NCBI RefSeq assembly: GCF_013365535.1
Contig: NZ_CP053590.1
Coordinates: forward strand, 2,842,501 to 2,906,500
Direction: 5' to 3'
Origin: Aquimarina sp. TRL1
GTDB lineage: Bacteria; Bacteroidota; Bacteroidia; Flavobacteriales; Flavobacteriaceae
Length of the DNA stretch: 64,000 nt
Part shown: one piece after another, positions 1 to 15,000 of the stretch
How positions within the stretch are numbered: position 1 is the stretch's first letter
Layout: the number at the start of each line of letters is the position of its first letter
Position numbers and translations under genes: made by a program
Notes under the pieces: generated by a model
The model's database searches: none
What the model saw: only the letters and a program-made list of their open reading frames with translations
Told to the model about the DNA's origin: nothing

Positions 1-3000
1 ATTATACGTCTACGTATACAGATTATGCCGATGATAATACACTTAACGTTTGTGCAGATACAGATGGAGATGGAGTAGGAGATTTAATTGATATTGATGA
101 TGATAATGATGGTATTCTAGATTATGTAGAAAGACAGTGTTCATCAACACCAAACTATGATAGTGCTTGGGATATTAATGTATATCAGGGAGGAAGCGGA
201 CCAAGTTGTGGAGATAATTTAGGATTAGCAGCAGCCACTCTCATTGCTTCTGGAACCATGAATGAATTCCCTGGGCAGTTAAAAGTAGATTGGTATAATG
301 GAGGAGCATCTACCTTATTATCAACGTTAAACTCTAATGGAGGTTCGGTTACAGGAAGCAACCCAACAGGATCTTATTGGATTATTGAGCATATTCATAC
401 ATTTTCAGCATCAGAAGAAGGGTATTATGATATTTTACCCTCATCAGGAACACATGATAGTAAAATGGCTATCAAAGAAGATAACAACGGGGTAGAAACG
501 GTTTTGTTTTGTGAACCTAATTGGACAGTAGCTAGCCCAGGAATTAATAATATTTATTTCGAAGAAGGGGATAAACTGAAGTTATATGTCAATGAATATG
601 CTGGAGCCAACCAGGGGCTAACGATTGACATTGGAGTAGCAAGTGGAAATTCGCAAGTTTTTTGTTCTGATGTTGATACTGATGGAGATACAATACCTAA
701 CCATCTGGATTTAGATAGTGATGGAGATGGGTGTAGTGATGGAGTCGAATCAGGAAATACTTTAGTTGCTAACAATGATATTGTTAATTATAATACAGGA
801 ACAGATACCAATGGAAATGGGTTGTTAGATCAGTTCGAAGATGGAACAACAGGGAATATAAATTATTCTTCTACCTATGAATTATACGCAATATCAGAGG
901 TGCTGAATAGTTGTGCAGATACAGATGGAGATGGAGTTAATGATTTAGTAGATATTGATGATGATAATGATGGAATTTTGGATGAATCTGAGGCAACAGA
1001 TTGTTTTTATTCCGAGGAAGAGATAGGGACTATTGTAAAGATAACTTCAGAACTAACAAGCCCTGATGATGATCAATTAGATGGAGATATTCAGTTATTA
1101 CATGATGAAGCGACAACCTATACATTCAATTTTGATGCAGGACAGAATATTATTGGTTCAGGTTTGTTTATAATCGAATATCCATCATTGGTGGAATTAT
1201 CGGATGTAACCTTAATTAATAATACGACGTGGGGAGCAGGAGTAACGGCAAAATTACAAGGTTCCATCGATGGAGTAACTTGGGTAGATGCCAGTGTAGC
1301 GGTTGATATGGCTACAACTTCTGATAAAGTTTTTACAAGTACTAATTCAAATGAATATAAATTTTATCGAATAGTTGGTGTAAATGGGGGTACGACAGTT
1401 ACATCTACAACCATCGGTGAGATAACTTCTAATGTCGCTTCAGGTTATGTCGCTGGATTACATCCTAAAAACTCATGTAGTATTGATACGGATACAGATA
1501 CAATATTAAATCATTTGGATTTAGACAGTGATGGCGATGGATGTAGTGATAGTGTTGAAGCAGGAAATACAACAGTTGCTAATAATGATATCGTTAATTA
1601 TAATACAGGAACAGATGCTAATGGCAATGGATTATTAGATCAGTTCGAAGATGGTACTACGGGAAATATTAATTACGCTTCTACTTATTATTATGCCCTG
1701 AGTGCTGTTACCAATGCATGTGCAGATACAGATGGAGATGGAGTTAATGATTTAGTAGATATTGATGATGATAATGATGGCGCATTAGATGTAACTGAGT
1801 TGGCATGTGGGGTTGGAGCCGCAGCCGCAACTAATACGGTACTTACAGCAGGGAGCCAGCAAATTGAAGGAACGTTTACGAATGGTCCCGGAGTTGCAGA
1901 TTATGATATTCAGTTTTCTAATTTAAGTGCGGCACTGGTTGCAGCCAATATTGTTCCAGTAGCAGGAGGATTGCATTACATCGTTGATGATACGAATTTA
2001 GGAGATTATGAAACTACAATTACAATCACCCCTCAAACAGGAGGTTTACTGGAGAGTATTGAGTGGGGACCTGATTTATTAGGGAATACAGATGCCGAAA
2101 ATGATAATGACGAACAAACAATTACACTTACCTGGACACCAGCTGTTTCTGCAGTGGTAGTAGATCCGGATAATCAATTAGATATAGCAGATGGTACAGT
2201 GATTACATCTGGACAAGCTATTTTCCAAGGTGCGGAGTATGAAAACTCAAGCCCTCCTACGTGGAAGATTATTTTTAATACCAATTTATTGCCGTCCGCA
2301 TTTGAGCTAAATGCGTCTCATGTGGCTTTAGCAGGAGTTGCAGATTTAAGAGATGAAGGGTTTAGTATTATTTCAAATGTTTGTAATTCTGTAAATACAG
2401 ATGGAGATACATTAATTAATAGCCTGGACTTAGACAGTGATGGGGATAGCTGTAGTGATAGTGTAGAATCGGGAAATACATTAGTAGGAGATAATGATAT
2501 TGTTAATTATAATACAGGTACTGATGCCAATGGAAATGGATTATTAGATCAGTTTGAAGATGGAACGACAGGAACTATTGATTATAATTCAACGTATTCA
2601 TACGCCATAGATAATGTATTTAATGTTTGTGCTGATACAGATGGGGATGGAGTAGGAGATTTGATTGATATTGACGATGATAATGATGGGGTTTTGGATA
2701 TAGATGAAGGGTCGAATTGTAATACAGTAGTCGATTTAGGAGTTGACGGTACTTTTGAAGATTTAGTAGGGGTAGCGAGTTCAGATGCTTATAATAGTAA
2801 TGTTACAGCTGGTGGTTGGAATAATGGAACGGGAAGTGCCGATTCATGGTTGTCTCCAATGCCTAATACAGGTTCAGGTACCTGGGGAGGAATTGCAGAT
2901 GGAACTCCATCTTCACCTGATGGTGGTGTATTTGTGGGAGGATGGACTAATAATGGCGGAACAGGAGAATCTTTTTATACAAATATTTCTGGGCTAACGA

Positions 3001-6000
3001 TTGGTCAGGAATATACGGTTGTCTTCTATCAAGCCCATGCTGGAATTGAAGGAACAACAGCATTAAATGATAATGCCAGATATGACATTTTATTTGGTAG
3101 TGAAACAAAAGCGAGTAATGAACAACCTTATCTTGGAGAAGGAAATCAGATATGGGAAGAACAAAGATTATTGTTTACAGCTACAGGAGAAACTCAACGA
3201 TTAGAATTTTTTGCTCACTCAGGAAGTGATAATCATGTAGGAGGGTCTGCTGCTTACAATTATCCTGTAGTTGATGGAGTCCGAATTTTAGAAGGAGATC
3301 AGGTCGTACCAATTGTAGGAGGATGTATCAGTATTGATACAGATGGAGATACCATTCCTGATCATTTAGATCTAGACAGTGATGGCGATGGTTGTAGTGA
3401 TAGTGTAGAAGCAGGAAATACTTCTATCGCTAATAACGATATTGTTAACTACAATACAGGAACGGATGCAAATACTAACGGATTATTAGATCAGTTTGAA
3501 GATGGCACTACTGGTAATATAAATTATACATCGACATATACTCAATATGCATTAAGCGATTTTCTTAATTTTTGTGCCGACACTGACGGTGATGGGGTAA
3601 ATGATCTTACAGATATAGATGATGATAATGATGGAGCATTAGATGCGGTTGAATCACCTTCATGTTACTATGCTGAGAATGAGGTCGCGTTTAACAATGC
3701 AACTACTACCTTAACGAATTATAGCACCAATGCAGCTTATCAGTTCTCTGAATTATATGATGGAGTTACAAATGATATAGCAGCTTATGGTGCTTTGAAT
3801 ACCGATATTACAGGAGAAACGGTTTATGAGCTAGAGTTAGAATTCCCTGTAGAACTTTCAGAAATAGATGTAATTTTTAATTACAGTATTTTCAGAACAA
3901 CAGCTACATTTAAATGGCAAGGATATAACGGAAGTACATGGGTAGATGTAACAGGAGTATTAAGTGAAACGGAAACAACCAATAATACCTATACCTATAC
4001 GCTTAATGCGACAGGGCAGAAATATAGCAAATACAGATTATTAGGAGTTTCAGGAGCAACCTATTATAATCGTATTTATGAAATAGTACCAAAAGTTGAT
4101 AGCTCGTATCAAGCAAGTTTACATCCAAAAGGAGATTGTTCGATAGATACCGATTCGGATACAGTATTTAATCATTTGGATTTAGACAGTGATGGCGATG
4201 GATGTAGTGATAGTGTTGAAGCAGGAAATACAACAGTTGCTAATAATGATATCGTTAATTATAATACAGGAACAGATGCTAATGGCAATGGATTATTAGA
4301 TCAGTTCGAAGATGGTACTACGGGAAATATTAATTACGCTTCTACTTATTATTATGCCCTGAGTGCTGTTACCAATGCATGTGCAGATACAGATGGGGAT
4401 GGAGTTAATGATTTAGTAGATATAGATGATGATAATGATGGCGCATTAGATGTAACTGAGTTGGCATGTGGGGTTGGAGCCGCAGCCGTAACTAATACGG
4501 TACTTACAGCAGGGAGCCAGCAAATTGAAGGAACGTTTACGAATGGTCCCGGAGTTGCAGATTATGATGTTCAGTTTTCTAATTTAAGTGCGGCACTGGT
4601 TGCAGCTAATATTGTTCCAGTAGCAGGAGGATTGCATTATATCGTTGATGATACGAATTTAGGAGATTATGAAACTACAATTACAATCACCCCTCAAACA
4701 GGAGGTTTACTGGAGAGTATTGAGTGGGGACCTGATTTATTAGGGAATACAGATGCCGAAAATGATAATGACGAGCAAACAATTACACTTACCTGGACAC
4801 CAGCTGTTTCTGCAGTGGTAGTAGATCCGGATAATCAATTAGATATAGCAGATGGTACAGTGATTACATCTGGACAAGCTATTTTCCAAGGTGCGGAGTA
4901 TGAAAATTCAAGCCCTCCTACGTGGAAGATTATTTTTAATACCAATTTATTGCCGTCCGCATTTGAGCTAAATGCGTCTCATGTGGCTTTAGCAGGAGTT
5001 GCAGATTTAAGAGATGAAGGGTTTAGTATTATTTCAAATGTTTGTAATTCTGTAAATACAGATGGAGATACATTAATTAATAGCCTGGACTTAGACAGTG
5101 ATGGGGATAGCTGTAGTGATAGTGTAGAATCGGGAAATACATTAGTAGGAGATAATGATATTGTTAATTATAATACAGGTATTGATGCCAATGGAAATGG
5201 ATTATTAGATCAGTTCGAAGATGGAACGACAGGAACTATAAACTATTCCTCAACGTATTATTTTGCAACAATAAATACGGCAAACTCTTGTACGGATACA
5301 GATGGGGATGGAATAGGAGATTTAATTGATATCGATGATGATAATGATGGGGTTTTAGATATAGATGAATGCGATGTAATACCAGTGGTAACTAATGGGG
5401 ATTTTGGAACTAATGATGCTACTGGATGGAATGTGTCCCCTTCCTTAGGAAATGCTTCAGGGGGGCGTTATATAATCAACAATGACACTAATTGGGAGGT
5501 GTCATTGACTCAGTCAATAACGGTGAGTCCTGGGGATGAAATCACAGTTTCAATAGATGTGGGATCATTAAGCACCAGTACAGCTTATGAAACGCAAGAT
5601 GGGTTTGACGTCTATGTAGGAAATCAGTTATTGGGGACAGCTCCTGGAAATATTGGAGGAACAATGACGCCTTATTCTTTCTCAGGAATAATAACGGAAT
5701 CTGGTATTGTAGATTTGAAAATTGTTATGCGCCATGTGCATACAGGGAATAATGATTTATACCTGGATAATATTCAAGTAACCAGCTATAGTAGCCCAAC
5801 GTGTACAACAGATACCGATGGAGATACTATTCCAGATAGATTAGATTTAGATAGTGATGGAGACGGTTGTAGTGATAGTGTAGAAGCAGGAAATACTTCT
5901 ATAGCAAATAATGATATTGTTAATTATAATACAGGGACGGATGCTAATGGAAATGGATTATTAGATCAGTTCGAAGATGGTACTACAGGAAATATAAACT

Positions 6001-9000
6001 ATACGTCAACATATAATCAATATGCATTAAGTGATTTCTTAAGTGTCTGTGCGGATACAGATGGTGACGGAGTTAATGATTTATCTGATTTAGATGATGA
6101 TAATGATGGGGTTTTAGACGCAGTGGAATCCCCAAGTTGTTATTATACAGCTAGTGAGGTGGCAATAACTGATGTAACTACTACACTGACCAACTACAGT
6201 ACGAATGCCGCATATCAGTTTTCTGAATTATATGATGGAGTACTAAATGATATAGCTTCTTACGGAGCATTAAATACGGATATCACAGGAGAGACTGTCT
6301 ATGAGTTAGAAATGGCATTTCCAGTAGAACTTTCTGAGATTGATGTTGTTTTCAACTATAGTATTTTCAGAACTACTGCAACGTTTAAGTGGCAAGGATA
6401 TAACGGAAGTACATGGGTAGACGTTACAGGGGTATTAAGTGAAACGGAAACAACGAATAACACCTATACTTATACACTTAATGCGACAGGGCAGAAATAT
6501 AGCAAATACAGATTGTTAGGAGTTTCAGGAGCAACGTATTATAATCGTATTTATGAAATTGTTCCAAAGGTACCAACTACTTTTAAACCAAGCCTTCATC
6601 CAAAAGAAAATTGTTCAGTTGATAATGATTCGGATACGGTATTTAATCATTTAGATCTGGATAGCGATGGAGACGGTTGTAGTGATAGTGTTGAGGCAGG
6701 AAATACTGTCATAGCTAATAATGATATTGTAAACTATAATACAGGAACAGATGCTAATGGAAATGGTCTGTTAGATCAGTTCGAAGATGGTACTACAGGA
6801 ACTATAAATTATACATCAACATATAATGAATATGCATTAGATGATACTCAAAATGCATGTACAGATACAGATGGGGATGGAGTAGCAGATATAGTTGATG
6901 TTGATGATGATAATGATGGGATTTATGATACTGATGAGATGGATTGTAATGTTGTAGAAATTACGAATCCAGGGGATATGACATGGCATGGAACAGCAGC
7001 AGGGAACATTTCTTCTCCTGTAAATACAACTTTACAAGTAGGAGGCGCTGCCTGGTCAACAGCGTATTCTGATCAAACATTTACCTTACCAATTGTGATG
7101 GAAGGAACTGTCACTGCCGCAGTTAACGGTATGATAGGGATTTTTCCTGTTAGCGGAACAGAAATAACTGGAGCTACATGGAACGACGGAGGGTATAAAT
7201 TTCAATTTAATGCCTCGAATGGTATGTATGTGCGTCATGGAGCATCCGTAAGCGGGTGGCATACTCCTTCAATTGTAGGGACTACCTTTAGACTTGAAAT
7301 AGATGCGGCAGGAAACATGAATTATATTCATAATGGATCAACTGTTTATACAGGAACAGTTCCATTAGAAGATTATAAAATCACATTAACTAGAGGTTCT
7401 TTTACAATTGAAAACTTTACGATGTCTGCAAAATCAGATACTTGTGCAGGGATTGATACAGATAGTGATACCATATATGATCATTTAGAATTAGATAGCG
7501 ATGATGATGGGTGTTCTGATGCGAATGAAGCATATGGACTATACAATGCCGATGGAGGAGATGGAGGGCAATATGGAACTGGTGATCCGTTAACTGTTGC
7601 TGAAGGAGAAGTAAATGCAGATGGATCTGTAATTGCTGCGGCTTATGATACAGGAGTTGTAGCGGCAGTCACTGATAATACTGATTCTTCAGTGTGTCCA
7701 ACTGATACAGATAGAGATGGAGTTCCGGATATTGTAGATTTGGATGATGATAATGATGGGATATTGGATATAAATGAATTAGGAACTTGTGAACCTTCTT
7801 CTATATTGAGTCTCGAAGGGTATTTCGCAACGGTTTATGATGCAGCTGTTTTTGATGCTTGGACAGAGGTTTCTTCTTCGACATCTTTTCCAACTGCTAG
7901 TTATACGGAAATAGGTAGGTTTACCTACTCAGAGTTTGCAGGAACAAACCAAGCATTCAATATTAATTTTTCCGGTTGGGGATCTGCTGTGAGTAATTCA
8001 AATGTTGATATAGACGATTATACAGGAACAATATTAGCTGATGGGGAAGATGATTTTGCTATTCTATTTAAAAAAGAAATAAGAACTGAAGAAGTAGGAA
8101 CGTACCAAATAGATTTGACAAATGGAGATGATCATATTCTAATTTATAAAAATGGAACTAAAATAGGACAACAACAAAATGTATATTCAGGAGCTCCCCA
8201 CATTAATTTTGTGTCAGTGTCCTTGAATGAAGGAGATATATTAGAGATTCTCTTAGTTGAAGAATTTGTCTTTAATACAGCAATTGATGTAAATATAACA
8301 AAGACTTCGGGTGCATGTATGTTAGATACAGATGGAGATCTTATACCTAATCATTTAGATTTAGACTCAGAAAATGATGGTATTCCTGATAATATAGAAG
8401 CCCAATCGACAACAGGGTATATAGCTCCTTCTGGAAATGATACAGATAATGATGGGTTAGATGATGCATATGAAGGGTCCGGTAATGAAGGATTGACTCC
8501 TGTCAATACAGATGGTACAGATGAAGTGGATTATCTGGATTTAGATTCGGATAATGATGGAGCAACAGATACGACTGAAGCAGGGCTCACTTTAAGTGGT
8601 GCCGTTGGAGTTAATGGGTTAGATAATAGTTATGATAATGGGGATAGTTATGCCGATGTCAATGGTAGTTTTGATAATACGCAGACAGATAATTTTCCTG
8701 ATGCAGATGGAGATGTAAATTCAGGAGGCGATGTGGATTATCGTGATATTGTAACTCCTACCGTGGTTAGTCAGACCACCAATGATACAACCCCGGTGAT
8801 CACGGGTACACATGATTCGTCTACAACTTTAACAGTGACAGTAGATGGAGTTACCTATAGCGAAGGAGATGGGAATCTGGTAGACAATGGCGACAATACC
8901 TGGAGCTTAACGATTCCTGCGGGTAATGAGATCAGTCCTGACGGCACCTATGATGTGACGGCTACTTCAATTTCTGGAAGTATTTCTGTTTCAGATACCA

Positions 9001-12000
9001 CTTCCGGGGAATTAACAATCGATACAGTAGCCCCTACAGTTCCAACAGTGGTTAGTCAGACCACCAATGATACCACCCCGGTGATCACAGGTACAGCAGA
9101 TTCTTCAGACAGCTTAACAGTAACGGTAGATGGAGTTACCTATAGCGAAGGAGACGGGAACCTGGTAGACAATGGCGACAATACCTGGAGTTTAACAATT
9201 CCTGCGGGTAATGAGATCAGTCCTGACGGGACCTATGATGTAACCGCTACAGCTACCGATACAGCTGGTAATACGGCTACGGATACCACTTCCGGGGAAC
9301 TGATCATCGATACAGTCGCCCCTACAGTTCCAACAGTGGTTAGTCAGACCACCAATGATACAACTCCGGTGATCACAGGTACAGCGGATTCTTCAGACAG
9401 TTTAACAGTAACGGTAGATGGAGTTACCTATAGCGAAGGAGACGGGAATCTGGTAGACAATGGCGATAATACCTGGAGTTTAACAATTCCTGCGGGTAAT
9501 GAGATCAGTCCTGACGGGACCTATGATGTAACCGCTACAGCCACCGATACAGCTGGTAATACGGCTACGGATACCACTTCCGGGGAACTGATCATCGATA
9601 CAGTCGCGCCTACAGTTCCAACAGTGGTTAGTCAGACCACCAATGATACCACCCCGGTGATCACAGGTACAGCGGATTCTTCAGATAGCTTAACAGTAAC
9701 GGTAGATGGAGTTACCTATAGCGAAGGAGACGGGAATCTGGTAGACAATGGCGACAATACCTGGAGTTTAACAATTCCTGCGGGCAATGAGATCAGTCCT
9801 GACGGGACCTATGATGTAACCGCTACAGCTACTGATACAGCTGGTAATACGGCTACGGATACCACTTCCGGGGAATTAACAATCGATACAGTCGCCCCTA
9901 CAGTTCCAACAGTGGTTAGTCAGACCACCAATGATACAACTCCGGTGATCACAGGTACAGCGGATTCTTCAGACAGTTTAACAGTAACGGTAGATGGAGT
10001 TACCTATAGCGAAGGAGACGGGAATCTGGTAGACAATGGCGATAATACCTGGAGTTTAACAATTCCTGCGGGTAATGAGATCAGTCCTGACGGGACCTAT
10101 GATGTAACCGCTACAGCCACCGATACAGCTGGTAATACGGCTACGGATACCACTTCCGGGGAATTAACAATCGATACAGTCGCCCCTACAGTTCCAACAG
10201 TGGTTAGTCAGACCACCAATGATACCACCCCGGTGATCACAGGTACAGCGGATTCTTCAGATAGTTTAACAGTAACAGTAGATGGGGTTACCTATAGCGA
10301 AGGAGACGGGAACCTGGTAGACAATGGCGACAATACCTGGAGTTTAACAATTCCTGCGGGTAATGAGATCAGTCCTGACGGGACCTATGATGTAACCGCT
10401 ACAGCTACCGATACAGCTGGTAATACGGCTACGGATACCACTTCCGGGGAACTGATCATCGATACAGTCGCCCCTACAGTTCCAACAGTGGTTAGTCAGA
10501 CCACCAATGATACCACCCCGGTGATCACAGGTACAGCGGATTCTTCAGATAGTTTAACAGTAACAGTAGATGGGGTTACCTATAGCGAAGGAGACGGGAA
10601 TCTGGTAGACAATGGCGACAATACCTGGAGTTTAACAATTCCTGCGGGCAATGAGATCAGTCCTGACGGGACCTATGATGTAACGGCTACAGCCACGGAT
10701 ACAGCTGGTAATACGGCTACGGATACCACTTCCGGGGAATTAACAATCGATACAGTCGCCCCTACAGTTCCAACAGTGGTTAGTCAAACCACCAATGATA
10801 CAACTCCGGTGATCACAGGTACAGCGGATTCTTCAGATAGTTTAACAGTAACAGTAGATGGGGTTACCTATAGCGAAGGAGACGGGAATCTGGTAGACAA
10901 TGGCGATAATACCTGGAGCTTAACAATTCCAGCGGGCAATGAGATCAGTCCTGACGGGACCTATGATGTAACCGCTACAGCCACGGATACAGCTGGTAAT
11001 ACAGCTACGGATACCACTTCCGGGGAATTAACAATCGATACAGTAGCGCCTACAGTTCCAACAGTGGTTAGTCAGACCACCAATGATACAACCCCGGTGA
11101 TCACAGGTACAGCGGATTCTTCAGATAGTTTAACAGTAACGGTAGATGGAGTTACCTATAGCGAAGGAGACGGGAACCTGGTAGACAATGGCGACAATAC
11201 CTGGAGCTTAACAATTCCTGCGGGCAATGAGATCAGTCCTGACGGGACCTATGATGTAACGGCTACAGCTACTGATACAGCTGGTAATACGGCTACGGAT
11301 ACCACTTCCGGGGAATTAACAATTGATACAGTAGCGCCTACAGTTCCAACAGTGGTTAGTCAGACCACCAATGATACAACCCCGGTGATCACAGGTACAG
11401 CGGATTCTTCAGACAGCTTAACAGTAACAGTAGATGGAGTTACCTATAGCGAAGGCGACGGAAACCTGGTAGACAATGGCGACAATACCTGGAGTTTAAC
11501 GATTCCAGCGGGTAATGAACTAACTACAGATGGTACCTATGATGTAACGGCTACAGCCACCGATACAGCTGGTAATACGGCTACGGATACCACTTCCGGG
11601 GAATTAACAATCGATACAGTAGCGCCTACAGTTCCAACAGTGGTTAGTCAGACCACCAATGATACCACCCCGGTGATCACAGGTACAGCAGATTCTTCAG
11701 ATAGCTTAACAGTAACGGTAGATGGAGTTACCTATAGCGAAGGAGACGGGAATCTGGTAGACAATGGCGACAATACCTGGAGCTTAACGATTCCTGCGGG
11801 TAATGAACTAACTACAGATGGTAGTTATGATGTAACGGCTACAGCCACTGATACAGCTGGTAATACGGCTACGGATACCACTTCCGGGGAATTAACAATC
11901 GATACAGTCGCCCCTACAGTTCCAACAGTGGTTAGTCAGACCACCAATGATACAACCCCGTTGATCACAGGTACAGCGGATTCTTCAGATAGTTTAACAG

Positions 12001-15000
12001 TAATGATAGATGGAGTTACCTATAGCGAAGGAGACGGGAACCTGGTAGACAATGGCGACAATACCTGGAGCTTAACAATTCCGGCGGGTAATGAACTAAC
12101 TACAGATGGTAGTTATGATGTAACCGCTACAGCCACTGATACAGCTGGTAATACGGCTACGGATACCACTTCCGGGGAATTAACAATTGATACAGTCGCG
12201 CCTACAGTTCCAACAGTGGTTAGTCAGACCACCAATGATACCACCCCGGTGATCACAGGTACAGCGGATTCTTCAGACAGCTTAACAGTAACGGTAGATG
12301 GAGTTACCTATAGCGAAGGAGACGGGAACCTGGTAGACAATGGCGACAATACCTGGAGCTTAACGATTCCTGCGGGCAATGAGATCAGCCCTGACGGGAC
12401 CTATGATGTAACGGCTACAGCCACTGATACAGCTGGTAATACAGCTACGGATACCACTTCCGGAGAATTAACAATTGATACAGTAGCGCCTACAGTTCCA
12501 ACAGTGGTTAGTCAGACCACCAATGATACCACCCCGGTGATCACAGGTACAGCGGATTCTTCAGACAGTTTAACAGTAACAGTAGATGGAGTTACCTATA
12601 GCGAAGGAGACGGAAACCTGGTAGACAATGGCGATAATACCTGGAGTTTAACAATTCCTGCGGGTAATGAGATCAGCCCTGACGGGACCTATGATGTAAC
12701 CGCTACAGCTATGGATACAGCTGGTAATACGGCTACGGATACCACTTCCGGAGAACTGATCATCGATACAGTCGCCCCTACAGTTCCAACAGTGGTTAGT
12801 CAGACCACCAATGATACAACCCCGGTGATCACAGGTACAGCGGATTCTTCAGACAGTTTAACAGTAACAGTAGATGGGGTTACCTATAGCGAAGGCGACG
12901 GAAACCTGGTAGACAATGGCGACAATACCTGGAGCTTAACAATTCCTGCGGGTAATGAGATCAGTCCTGACGGGACCTATGATGTAACCGCTACAGCCAC
13001 TGATACAGCTGGTAATACGGCTACGGATACCACTTCCGGGGAATTAACAATTGATACAGTCGCGCCTACAGTTCCAACAGTGGTTAGTCAGACCACCAAT
13101 GATACCACCCCGGTGATCACAGGTACAGCGGATTCTTCAGACAGCTTAACAGTAACGGTAGATGGAGTTACCTATAGCGAAGGAGACGGGAATCTGGTAG
13201 ACAATGGCGACAATACCTGGAGTTTAACAATTCCTGCGGGTAATGAGATCAGTCCTGACGGGACCTATGATGTAACCGCTACAGCCACGGATACAGCTGG
13301 TAATACGGCTACGGATACCACTTCCGGGGAACTGATCATCGATACAGTCGCCCCTACAGTTCCAACAGTGGTTAGTCAGACCACCAATGATACCACCCCG
13401 GTGATCACAGGTACAGCGGATTCTTCAGACAGTTTAACAGTAACGGTAGATGGAGTTACCTATAGCGAAGGAGACGGGAATCTGGTAGACAATGGCGATA
13501 ATACCTGGAGCTTAACAATTCCTGCGGGCAATGAGATCAGTCCTGACGGGACCTATGATGTAACGGCTACAGCCACTGATACAGCTGGTAATACGGCTAC
13601 GGATACCACTTCCGGGGAACTGATCATCGATACAGTCGCGCCTACAGTTCCAACAGTGGTTAGTCAGACCACCAATGATACAACTCCGGTGATCACAGGT
13701 ACAGCGGATTCTTCAGACAGCTTAACAGTAACGGTAGATGGAGTTACCTATAGCGAAGGAGACGGGAATCTGGTAGACAATGGCGACAATACCTGGAGTT
13801 TAACAATTCCGGCAGGCAATGAGATCAGCCCTGACGGGACCTATGATGTAACCGCTACAGCCACGGATACAGCTGGTAATACGGCTACGGATACCACTTC
13901 CGGAGAACTGATCATCGATACAGTCGCCCCTACAGTTCCAACAGTAGTTAGTCAGACCACCAATGATACAACCCCGGTGATCACAGGTACAGCGGATTCT
14001 TCAGATAGTTTAACAGTAACGGTAGATGGGGTTACCTATAGCAAAGGAGACGGGAATCTGGTAGACAATGGCGACAATACCTGGAGCTTAACAATTCCGG
14101 CAGGCAATGAGATCAGCCCTGACGGGACCTATGATGTAACCGCTACAGCCACTGATACAGCTGGTAATACGGCTACGGATACCACTTCCGGAGAACTGAT
14201 CATCGATACAGTCGCGCCTACAGTTCCAACAGTAGTTAGTCAGACCACCAATGATACCACCCCGGTGATCACAGGTACAGCGGATTCTTCAGACAGCTTA
14301 ACAGTAACAGTAGATGGGGTTACCTATAGCGAAGGCGACGGAAACCTGGTAGACAATGGCGACAATACCTGGAGCTTAACAATTCCTGCGGGTAATGAGA
14401 TCAGTCCTGACGGGACCTATGATGTAACCGCTACAGCCACTGATACAGCTGGTAATACGGCTACGGATACCACTTCCGGGGAATTAACAATCGATACAGT
14501 CGCTCCTACAGTTCCAACAGTGGTTAGTCAGACCACCAATGATACCACCCCGGTGATCACAGGTACAGCGGATTCTTCAGACAGCTTAACAGTAACGGTA
14601 GATGGAGTTACCTATAGCGAAGGAGACGGGAATCTGGTAGACAATGGCGACAATACCTGGAGTTTAACAATTCCTGCGGGCAATGAGATCAGCCCTGACG
14701 GGACCTATGATGTAACCGCTACAGCTACTGATACAGCTGGTAATACGGCTACGGATACCACTTCCGGGGAACTGATCATCGATACAGTCGCCCCTACAGT
14801 TCCAACAGTGGTTAGTCAGACCACCAATGATACCACCCCGGTGATCACAGGTACAGCGGATTCTTCAGACAGTTTAACAGTAACGGTAGATGGAGTTACC
14901 TATAGCGAAGGAGACGGGAATCTGATAGACAATGGTGACAATACCTGGAGCTTAACGATTCCGGCAGGCAATGAGATCAGTCCTGACGGGACCTATGATG

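Larger units (their letters stand above)
138..8318 (+). repeat. Ten Cys-bracketed domain cassettes in a TSP3-like scaffold
   Basis: The scaffold repeats as a Ca-binding block ending in a Cys, a variable domain, and a Cys that opens the next block. Cys-to-Cys positions are A 138-665, B 1002-1478, C1 1806-2384, D 2718-3326, E1 3663-4139, C2 4467-5045, F 5370-5804, E2 6138-6614, G 6945-7445 and H 7788-8318. There are eight sequence types: C and E occur twice, the others once. B and E look like discoidin-type sandwiches, D and F like carbohydrate-binding modules, and H is PA14-like, but these fold guesses rest on sequence feel alone. The scaffold between cassettes is far more conserved (NNDIVNYNTGTDANGNG, LLDQFEDGTTG) than the cassettes. 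Confidence 0.85.

Noticed and set aside
258..260. ATG at 258 as the adhesin start
   Set aside because: The same frame is open and has scaffold sequence (DTDGDGVGD) all the way back to the left edge, so the start is outside the window.
2785..2997. Small plus-strand frame inside the adhesin
   Set aside because: It lies wholly within the giant coding frame and has no independent signal or start context.
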